The notes under the pieces: model-generated
What the model was told of the DNA's origin: nothing
Databases searched by the model: none
The model's input: only the letters and a program-made list of their open reading frames with translations
Assembly: GCF_019352895.1 (NCBI RefSeq)
Contig: NZ_JAAAFX010000004.1
Coordinates: forward strand, 62,001-126,000
DNA: 64,000 nt
Source: Variovorax boronicumulans
Lineage (GTDB): Bacteria; Pseudomonadota; Gammaproteobacteria; Burkholderiales; Burkholderiaceae_C
Direction of reading: 5' to 3'
Shown here: positions 58,036 to 64,000 of the stretch, piece by piece
Layout of the letters: every line of letters begins with the position of its first letter
Position numbering within the stretch: the stretch's first letter is position 1
Program-made: the position numbers and the translations under genes

Positions 58036-58284
58036 ATGATCGAGCCGACCCAACTGCAAGACGAAGAGTTGAGCCAACTGGCCACACTGTGGCGCAGCCA
58101 TGCGCTCCGGGGGGACCTGAATGCACGCGGCATCGCGCACCAACTGGAGACCGAGCTGCGGCGGCGCAACGGAGCGCCCTTCCCGGCATTCGACACCCTC
58201 GACATGCGCTCGCTGGAGAGCCGACAGAGGCGCCCGATGCAGTGGCGATTCTGGCGGCGCGCCAACGACCAGCACCTGGGATAG
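58036..58284 (+). CDS. Hypothetical protein, 82 aa
   Basis: An 82-residue protein (MIEPTQLQDEELSQLATLWR, then HALRGDLNARGIAHQLETEL) with two predicted helices followed by an Arg-rich, Trp-containing tail. The helical part resembles small uncharacterised Burkholderiales proteins. No domain recognised. Confidence 0.5.
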   Translation: MIEPTQLQDEELSQLATLWRSHALRGDLNARGIAHQLETELRRRNGAPFPAFDTLDMRSLESRQRRPMQWRFWRRANDQHLG

Positions 58285-58375
58285 ATGCGCCGGGTCGCCA
58301 GGCCAAAGGCTCCGCCTCCAACACCGTTCGGCCCAGCGCTTCCGATCTGGCGCAGTGCCCGGCGAGCACGCCGAA

Positions 58376-58843
58376 TCAACCCCTGATCATGGCGGGGCGA
58401 ATCAGCTTGGCGGCTTGCTGAAGAAGCTCAAACTCCGCTGCTTCCAACCGCTGGGAACACGAATCGAAATGGCACAAGGTCCCGATGACCTCGCCCGCGC
58501 CAAATTGTTCGGTGATCGGCACACCCGTGTATGCCACCACCACGCCCTGGTAGGGATGACCGGCGAGTCGACCGTCGGACCCACTGTCTGAAGTGCTGAA
58601 CACCCCGTCTCGCAGTACAAATTGGCAGAAGCTGATGCCCAACGGAACCGAGGCCAGATCATCCGGCAGCACGGCTCCGAGCTTGTCGAAGAGCGAGTGG
58701 TTGTGCAGCATCGCGTCTTCGAGCCGGTACACAGCGGTGTACCGATGGGGAACATTCCGGTTCAACACTGCAAGTGCCTGCGAGAGCCCCTCATCGGCCA
58801 GAGCGGCATAGAACGCGTCGAAACGGGCGGAGCGGGTGGGCAT
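58376..58843 (-). CDS. GAF-domain protein
   Basis: A 155-residue stand-alone GAF domain: ALAVLNRNVPHRYTAVYRLE, PLGISFCQFVLRDGVFSTSD, HPYQGVVVAYTGVPITEQFG and GTLCHFDSCSQRLEAAEFEL. GAF domains bind small ligands or haem and sense signals. No output domain is attached. An AGATAG/CTATCT inverted repeat lies about 30 bases upstream of the start. The role is unknown. Confidence 0.8.
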   Translation of the reverse strand: MPTRSARFDAFYAALADEGLSQALAVLNRNVPHRYTAVYRLEDAMLHNHSLFDKLGAVLPDDLASVPLGISFCQFVLRDGVFSTSDSGSDGRLAGHPYQGVVVAYTGVPITEQFGAGEVIGTLCHFDSCSQRLEAAEFELLQQAAKLIRPAMIRG

Positions 58844-58875
58844 GGCGCACTCACTCTATCCCTCTTCCAGAAAAA

Positions 58876-58892
58876 AGATAGATTTACTATCT
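58876..58892. promoter_or_regulatory. AT-rich inverted repeat upstream of the GAF gene
   Basis: A perfect 6-bp inverted repeat, AGATAG and CTATCT, with a 5-base spacer (ATTTA) lies within an AT-rich stretch upstream of the GAF-domain gene start at 58,843. It is a candidate operator or promoter element. Confidence 0.4.
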
Positions 58893-59104
58893 ATTTGCGG
58901 AATTTCATCCGGCGGCCCCGCCATCGCACACTTTGAACCCTCCGCGCCGAACACCTGCGCACCCGAGCACGCCCCTGATAGAGAGCGAGGAGGAACGGCT
59001 CCCCCGACCCAGGCCGCGCCGACGAGAGCGGCCCAGGGCCTGCTCATTTGCGACGTTACGTGCGCTTCGCTCTCGCCTGCGAGACATCGTGTGCAGAATG
59101 GGAG

Positions 59105-59578
59105 ATGACCACCGCACCCTTTGCTCCCCTTGCCCCAGACCATCTGGCCGTTCTTCGCACCGTTGCACGCATGGACCTGTCGCTTGGCGCATCCATCGGC
59201 CAGAACCTGGGCAGACCGGTGTCGGACGATCTGGCGGCGTTGCGCGCACAAGGCTACATCCGGGAGATTTCCAGCCCTCGGACAGACGGAACGCCAAACC
59301 ATCTGCACACGATCACCGACAAGGGGAACGAGGCGCTGCAGCGGCAGGCGGAGCAGAGCCCTTCCGCGCCCGTGCCGACGATCGGCCCGAGGGCTCCGCT
59401 GCGCCGCGAAACGTACACCGGCACCGAGATGCATCCCTTCACGGGGCGAGCGGGCTCGATGGATGCACTGAAGTATCCGAGCCGAGTCGGCGACCAACTC
59501 CGCTATCGCGACGATGCCAGCGCACCTGCCGCAGAGCAGGCAGCACCGGCTGCAGCCAAGGCACCCAAGCGACGCTGA
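59105..59578 (+). CDS. Hypothetical winged-helix-like protein
   Basis: A 157-residue protein. Residues about 10-75 look like a MarR/PadR-type winged helix (DHLAVLRTVARMDLSLGASI, GRPVSDDLAALRAQGYIREI, and the wing TPNHLHTITDKGNEALQRQ). The second half is Arg/Pro-rich and less structured. It may bind DNA, but no family is certain. It precedes a gene-less stretch that leads to ssrA. Confidence 0.55.
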   Translation: MTTAPFAPLAPDHLAVLRTVARMDLSLGASIGQNLGRPVSDDLAALRAQGYIREISSPRTDGTPNHLHTITDKGNEALQRQAEQSPSAPVPTIGPRAPLRRETYTGTEMHPFTGRAGSMDALKYPSRVGDQLRYRDDASAPAAEQAAPAAAKAPKRR

Positions 59579-59979
59579 AGGCGGGCTCGACTCCAAGCAT
59601 GCTTCGATCGAAGGCATGGCAGCCCCCTGTTGCCGGGACGCGCAATTCGGTTGCAGGCTCGCGCAACGGTGCGCTGACCGCCCGGTCGTGGACAGGTCAA
59701 GAGTTGCAAGACCGAGGGCGTGCATCGCGCCATCGAGGAGCAGGAGATGGCCACCAGGACCGGCATCCGCGACCCGATGCCGCGGCGGCGAACCCTGTCA
59801 TCGAAGCGCGACGCCGCATACAGGCTGCTCAGGGCCGGGCGTGAGGCGCCTCTGCCGCGTGCGAATTTCCCCCGTTCCACGAGCGAAAACGGTGCGAATC
59901 GCCTGCCAAAACGTGACCCTCCGGGCCCGGAAAACACAACGCCTGCCAGTGGTCTCCCATTGGCAGGCGTCGTCATGAG
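59579..59979. other. Gene-less region with repeat arm and ssrA terminator
   Basis: About 400 bases without a credible gene. It contains the second copy of the imperfect repeat (from 59,868) and the tmRNA terminator: a 10-bp stem, ACGCCTGCCA with TGGCAGGCGT, at 59,939-59,971, with a T-rich tail read leftward. An open frame across it has no homology and overlaps the tmRNA, so I do not call it. Confidence 0.5.
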
Positions 59980-60366
59980 TGGTGGAGCTGGGGGGATTTG
60001 AACCCCCGTCCGCAAGCCTTCATCGCACAGATCTACATGTTTAGCGGTCTGATTTAGATCTCGCTTCCGGAGTCGCGCAGTCGCACGCTACACCGGACGC
60101 CAGTACCCTATTTTCTTGCCTCGACCCAAGGTACCCGGATCGAGACCAGCCCATGTAATTATCCTTGCAGCCGGGAGGCGTCAGATTGCTCTGTCACCCC
60201 CTTGCCCAGCCCATCGGCCAACTGTTGCAAGGCTCACTGGCAATTAAGCAGCGAGTGCGAAACGTTCGTCGTTTGCAGTTAGTTTTTTTGAATCTGTTTT
60301 ACGAGCGCATTCAGCTCGACATGCACCGCTGCGATTCCGAACCCACGTCGAAACCAGTGCAGCCCC
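59980..60366 (-). ncRNA. ssrA: Transfer-messenger RNA
   Basis: About 387 bases on the minus strand, from GGGGCTGCACTGG at 60,366 to the 3' CCA at 59,980. The ends pair as the tRNA-like acceptor stem, and the T-arm pattern GGGGTTCAAATCCCCCC-like sequence is visible near the 3' end. The internal tag frame (60,247-60,276) encodes ANDERFALAA followed by TAA, the beta-proteobacterial tag. It rescues stalled ribosomes. Confidence 0.95.
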
Positions 60367-60378
60367 AAGCGGCCTATT

Positions 60379-61047
60379 TTAGGCCCTATTCAGCCATTGC
60401 AAGAGCGCCATCGGAGAATCGATGGCGCCATCGGCCTGCCACAGCGCGGCATCGGCCTGTGCGCCCATGTAGCCGTAGGTGGCGGCCACCGTCCGCATGC
60501 CCGCGGCGCGCCCGGCCACGATGTCGCGTTCGTCATCGCCCACGTAGATGCACTGCGCCGGCGCCAGCCCCAGCCGGCGCGCGGCCTCGAACAAGGGTTC
60601 GGGATGCGGCTTGGCGTGCGGCGTGGTGTCGCCGCTCACCACCGCACCGGCGCTGGCGAAGACCGGGATCGAACGGGCCAGGGGATCGGTGAAACGTTTC
60701 GACTTGTTGGTCACGATGCCCCAGGCCAGCCCGCGCCGGGTCAGGCTGTCGATCAGTTCCGCCACCCCGTCGAAGACATGGGTGTTGAGCAGCATCCGGG
60801 CTTCGTAGTTCACGAAAAACTCTTCGCGCAACGCCTCGAAGCCGGGGGATTGCGGCGTGATGTCGAACGCGATGCCCAGCATGCCGCGCGCGCCGGCACC
60901 GGCCATCGGTCGGTAGCGCGCCAGCGGGAGCGAGGGCAGACCGCGGTCGGTGCGCATCTTGTCGGCCGCGGCGCCCAGTTCGGGCGCACTGTCGACCAGC
61001 GTGCCGTCGAGATCGAAGAGCACGGCGCGGAGCATGTCGTCGGCCAT
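60379..61047 (-). CDS. gph: Phosphoglycolate phosphatase-like HAD hydrolase
   Basis: A 222-residue HAD hydrolase. Motif I is AVLFDLDGTLVDSAPELGAA with the nucleophilic Asp, motif II is GIVTNKSKRFTDPLARSIPV, motif III has the Lys in TTPHAKPHPEPLFEAARRLG, and motif IV is IYVGDDERDIVAGRAAGM. It fits the phosphoglycolate phosphatase family, which is often next to ubiG in beta-proteobacteria. Its ATG overlaps the ubiG stop by one base, so the two are translationally coupled. Confidence 0.93.
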   Translation of the reverse strand: MADDMLRAVLFDLDGTLVDSAPELGAAADKMRTDRGLPSLPLARYRPMAGAGARGMLGIAFDITPQSPGFEALREEFFVNYEARMLLNTHVFDGVAELIDSLTRRGLAWGIVTNKSKRFTDPLARSIPVFASAGAVVSGDTTPHAKPHPEPLFEAARRLGLAPAQCIYVGDDERDIVAGRAAGMRTVAATYGYMGAQADAALWQADGAIDSPMALLQWLNRA

Positions 61048-61757
61048 CAACCCGGCTTCCTGGTGGCGAACATGTAGTTGACGCTGGTGTCGGCGCTGAG
61101 CCAGTAGCGCCGCGTCAGCGGATTGTGTTCGAGCCCCCGCGTGTGCCGCAGGTCCAGGCCCGCCGCGCGGCAATGCGCGGCCAACTCGCTCGGGCGGATC
61201 ATCTTCTGGTATTCATGGGTGCCGCGTGGCAGCATGCCCAGCACGTACTCGGCGCCGACGATCGCAAGCAGGAAGGCCTTGGCGTTCCTGTTGATGGTGG
61301 AAAAGAACACCCAGCCCCCCGGCTTGACCAGCTCCGCGCAGGCGCGGACCACCGATGCAGGCTGCGGCACGTGCTCCAGCATCTCCATGCAGGTCACCAC
61401 ATCGAAACTGCCCGGCTGTTCGGCGGCCAGCGTCTCGACGCTGACCTCGCGGTACTTCACCCCTTGGGTGGACGCTTCGAGCGCGTGCAATTGCGCGACC
61501 TTGAGCGCCTTGTCGGCCAGGTCGATCCCCAGAACCTCGGCGCCCTTGCGCGCCATCGAATCGGCCAGGATGCCGCCGCCGCAGCCCACATCCAGCACCC
61601 GCTTGCCGGCGATGGGCGCCAGGCCCTCGATCCACTCGAGGCGCAGCGGGTTGATTTCGTGCAGGGGGCGGAACTCGCTTTCCAGGTCCCACCAGCGGTG
61701 GGCCAGCTCGGAGAATTTGGCGAGTTCGGCCGGGTCGGCGTTCACTTGATCTGTCAT
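61047..61757 (-). CDS. ubiG: Ubiquinone biosynthesis O-methyltransferase
   Basis: A 236-residue SAM-dependent methyltransferase starting MTDQVNADPAELAKFSELAH. Family marks are RWWDLESEFRPLHEINPLRL, motif I VLDVGCGGGILADSMARKGA and TCMEMLEHVPQPASVVRACA. It methylates hydroxyl groups in two steps of ubiquinone synthesis. It is followed by gph in an overlapping pair. Confidence 0.95.
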   Translation of the reverse strand: MTDQVNADPAELAKFSELAHRWWDLESEFRPLHEINPLRLEWIEGLAPIAGKRVLDVGCGGGILADSMARKGAEVLGIDLADKALKVAQLHALEASTQGVKYREVSVETLAAEQPGSFDVVTCMEMLEHVPQPASVVRACAELVKPGGWVFFSTINRNAKAFLLAIVGAEYVLGMLPRGTHEYQKMIRPSELAAHCRAAGLDLRHTRGLEHNPLTRRYWLSADTSVNYMFATRKPG

Positions 61758-61781
61758 GGCAGCCATTATGGAAGAGCCCAT

Positions 61782-61807
61782 AAAAAAACCCCGCCGAGGC
61801 GGGGTTT
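61782..61807 (-). terminator. Intrinsic terminator after ompA
   Basis: A CCCCGCC/GGCGGGG stem with a 2-base loop and seven T when read leftward, between ompA and ubiG. Confidence 0.85.
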
Positions 61808-61827
61808 CATTCGAAGATTCTTTCGAA

Positions 61828-62487
61828 TCAACGGTTGGCGCGGGTGCCGACCACTTCGATTTCCACGCGACGGTTCTTCGCGCGGCCTTCCTTGGTGCGG
61901 TTGTCAGCCACTGGCTGCTTCTCGCCCTTGCCTTCGGTGTAGACGCGATTGCGTTCGATACCCTTGGTCACCAGGTAGGCCTTGACGGCTTCTGCACGGC
62001 GAACCGACAGGCGCTGGTTGTAGGCATCGGTGCCGACCGAGTCGGTGTGACCCACGGCGATGATGACTTCCAGGTTCACGTCACGGATCTTCGACACGAG
62101 GTCGTCGAGCTTGGCGCGGCCTTCAGGCTTCAGAACCGACTTGTCGAAGTCGAAGAAAGCGTCAGCAGCGAAGGTCACCTTCGAAGCCACGGGCGGTGCC
62201 GGGGGTGCCACAGGCACGACCGGAGCGGGCGTAGCAACGGGAGCGACAGGAGCAGCAGCCGGAACCAGAGCACCGTCGCAACCCGCAGCAGCGGTAGCAG
62301 GCGTCCAGTTGGCATCGCGCCAGCACAGTTCGTTGGTGCCGTTCTTCCAGACCAGCTCGCCAGTACCGTTTTGCCAGTTGTCGATCACGGGACCGCCATT
62401 TGCTGCGGTGACACGGTTCTGCGCGCCGGCGGCAGTGGCGAGCGCAGCGACTGCAAACATCATCGCCACTTTATTCAGTTTCTTCAT
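61828..62487 (-). CDS. ompA: OmpA family outer-membrane protein
   Basis: A 219-residue protein. The signal peptide (MKKLNKVAMMFAVAALATAA) is followed by a short N-terminal segment with a Cys pair (GTNELCWRDANWTPATAAAG, then C), a Pro/Val/Ala linker and the C-terminal OmpA peptidoglycan-binding domain (ADAFFDFDKSVLKPEGRAKL, IIAVGHTDSVGTDAYNQRLS). It lacks the eight-strand barrel of enteric OmpA, as is common in Comamonadaceae. It is divergent from gyrA and has a strong terminator. Confidence 0.93.
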   Translation of the reverse strand: MKKLNKVAMMFAVAALATAAGAQNRVTAANGGPVIDNWQNGTGELVWKNGTNELCWRDANWTPATAAAGCDGALVPAAAPVAPVATPAPVVPVAPPAPPVASKVTFAADAFFDFDKSVLKPEGRAKLDDLVSKIRDVNLEVIIAVGHTDSVGTDAYNQRLSVRRAEAVKAYLVTKGIERNRVYTEGKGEKQPVADNRTKEGRAKNRRVEIEVVGTRANR

Positions 62488-62709
62488 GGTTCTCCTCTTG
62501 GGGAAAAAGCCGCAGCCGCGCTGCGAATCAAGGACGCTTTAAGTGACCACCACCCAAAACGTTGAGGCGATTGTGCCATAGGGTCTTTGGCAAACAGCCC
62601 GCCAGAGGGGTACGAAGCGTAGGACGGCGGCGGAATACGGGCCTTGTGTTGCTGTGGCACGACACCGCCAGAAGCGTAAAATTCGCTCCTTGCCGTCTCC
62701 CTGCTGCCC
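62488..62709. other. Divergent promoter region of ompA and gyrA
   Basis: About 220 bases between two divergent highly expressed genes. It must carry both promoters. No long repeat, palindrome or small gene is visible; the ompA ribosome-binding site (GAGGAGAACC) is clear. Confidence 0.5.
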
Positions 62710-64000
62710 ATGACCTCGTTCGCCAAAGAAACACTCCCCATCAGCCTCGAAGAGGAAATGCGTCGCAGTTATCTCGACTACGCCATGAGCGTGATCGTGG
62801 GCCGCGCGCTGCCGGACGCGCGTGACGGGCTCAAGCCCGTGCATCGCCGCGTGCTGTTCGCGATGCACGAACTGAACAACGACTGGAACCGGCCGTACAA
62901 GAAGTCGGCCCGTATCGTGGGCGACGTGATCGGCAAGTACCACCCGCACGGCGACCAGTCGGTCTACGACACGATCGTGCGGCTGGCGCAGAACTTCTCG
63001 ATGCGTCACATGCTCGTCGACGGGCAGGGCAATTTCGGCTCGGTCGACGGCGATATGGCCGCAGCAATGCGGTATACCGAAATTCGACTGTCGAAAATCG
63101 CCCACGAAATGCTTGGTGATATCGACAAGGAAACAGTCGATTTTCAAGACAATTACGACGGCTCGGAAAGAGAGCCCGCCGTGCTGCCGAGCAAATTGCC
63201 GAATTTGCTGGTGAATGGCTCCGGCGGCATTGCCGTCGGGATGGCCACCAACATCCCGCCGCACAACCTGAACGAAGTCGTCGACGCCTGCCTGCACCTG
63301 CTGCGGCACCCCGAGGCCAGCATCGATGAGCTGATGGAGATCATCCCGGCGCCCGACTTCCCCACGGCCGGCATCATCTACGGCATCAACGGCATCAAGG
63401 ACGGCTACCGCACCGGGCGCGGCAAGGTCGTGATGCGCGCGCGCTGCCACTTCGAGGACATCGACCGCGGCCAGCGCCAGGCGATCATCGTCGACGAGCT
63501 GCCCTACCAGGTCAACAAGAAGACGCTCCAGGAGCGCATGGCCGAGCTGGTGCACGAGAAGAAGATCGAGGGCATCAGCCACATCCAGGACGAGTCCGAC
63601 AAGTCGGGCATGCGCCTGGTGATCGAGCTCAAGCGCGGCGAAGTGCCCGAGGTCGTGCTCAACAACCTCTACAAGCAGACGCAGCTGCAGGACACCTTCG
63701 GCATCAACATGGTGGCGCTGGTCAACGGCCAGCCGAAGCTGTGCAACCTGAAGGACCTGATCCAGGTCTTCCTGCAGCATCGCCGCGAAGTCGTGACGCG
63801 CCGCACCGTTTACACGCTGCGCAAGGCGCGCGAACGCGGCCACGTGCTCGAAGGCCTGGCCGTCGCGCTGGCGAACATCGACGAGTTCATCCGGATCATC
63901 CGTGAATCGCCCACGCCGCCGGTAGCCAAGGCCGAGCTCATGACCCGCCCCTGGGACAGCAAGCTGGTGCGCGAGATGCTCACCCGCACGCGCGCCGACG
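62710..64000 (+). CDS. gyrA: DNA gyrase subunit A, 5' part
   Basis: The first 430 codons of gyrA; the gene runs off the right edge. [20 protein letters not shown], the winged-helix region and the catalytic Tyr in [11 protein letters not shown] are present. The quinolone-resistance region reads [20 protein letters not shown], so the residue aligned with E. coli Ser83 is Gln and Asp87 is kept. Gyrase introduces negative supercoils. The start ATG at 62,710 is the family start. Confidence 0.96.
   Translation, partial: MTSFAKETLPISLEEEMRRSYLDYAMSVIVGRALPDARDGLKPVHRRVLFAMHELNNDWNRPYKKSARIVGDVIGKYHPHGDQSVYDTIVRLAQNFSMRHMLVDGQGNFGSVDGDMAAAMRYTEIRLSKIAHEMLGDIDKETVDFQDNYDGSEREPAVLPSKLPNLLVNGSGGIAVGMATNIPPHNLNEVVDACLHLLRHPEASIDELMEIIPAPDFPTAGIIYGINGIKDGYRTGRGKVVMRARCHFEDIDRGQRQAIIVDELPYQVNKKTLQERMAELVHEKKIEGISHIQDESDKSGMRLVIELKRGEVPEVVLNNLYKQTQLQDTFGINMVALVNGQPKLCNLKDLIQVFLQHRREVVTRRTVYTLRKARERGHVLEGLAVALANIDEFIRIIRESPTPPVAKAELMTRPWDSKLVREMLTRTRAD

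Noticed and set aside
59720..60001. 93-codon open frame that ends inside the tmRNA
   Set aside because: It crosses the ssrA terminator and 3' end and is Arg/Pro-rich without homology.
62953..62973. Acquired quinolone-resistance mutation in gyrA
   Set aside because: Ser to Gln needs more than one base change from common Ser codons and the neighbouring residues also differ, so it is probably natural to the lineage.

Overview
The window reads as part of the chromosome of a high-GC Gram-negative bacterium of the order Burkholderiales, most likely Comamonadaceae (Variovorax-like; inference). The evidence is a tmRNA encoding the tag ANDERFALAA, two Bug/TctC-type periplasmic binding proteins, a glnA-ntrBC cluster, an RsuA, UbiG, OmpA and GyrA set, and uniformly GC-rich codon use.

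Region 1 (1-about 21,700) is the right-hand part of a lambda-like temperate prophage whose left end lies outside the window. Leftward (minus strand) it carries Cro, a small membrane protein, a CII-like regulator, an O-like replication protein with iterons inside the gene, a possible Q-like late regulator, an HNH nuclease, small and large terminase, portal, prohead protease, HK97-type capsid, a small protein and the start of a head-tail connector. Rightward it carries the CI-like repressor, a moron segment (type IV pilin, Sel1-like protein, secreted protein), then a long early operon that ends with an AlpA/Xis-like protein. Related 13-bp operators occur three times at cro/cI and three times at the rightward promoter, like lambda OR and OL.

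The most striking element is a diversity-generating retroelement (DGR) at 14,653-18,393 inside the rightward operon. It has three tandem target genes with DUF1566/C-lectin-like C-termini, each with its own variable repeat, then an Avd gene, a template repeat and a DGR reverse transcriptase. Over 99 aligned bases the three variable repeats differ from the template at 31 positions in total, and every difference sits at a template adenine. Each variable repeat is followed by a hairpin 30-31 bases downstream. The targets are not next to tail genes.

Region 2 (21,735-44,700) is ordinary chromosome: xthA, a lipoprotein, a tandem intergenic repeat, ntrC-ntrB and glnA with a sigma-54 promoter, a CinA-like protein, membrane proteins, a sterol desaturase-like protein, a polysaccharide deacetylase with a beta-propeller protein, rsuA, gamma-glutamyltransferase and a methyltransferase. 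It ends in a compact seven-gene signalling operon: two MASE2 histidine kinases, a receiver, RsbW-like and STAS partner-switch proteins, a patatin lipase, and a receiver-PP2C phosphatase.

Region 3 (45,000-55,800) holds transport and catabolism genes (two TctC proteins, a LacI regulator, a LysR regulator, an ArgH-like lyase, a porin). It then has a nitric-oxide module: hmp with a sigma-54 promoter and three GT-N7-AC sites, and convergent norR.

Region 4 (56,500-60,000) is a small block of poorly characterised genes bounded by an imperfect direct repeat related to the ssrA terminator, so possibly a decayed island. The window ends with ssrA, gph, ubiG, ompA and the 5' part of gyrA.
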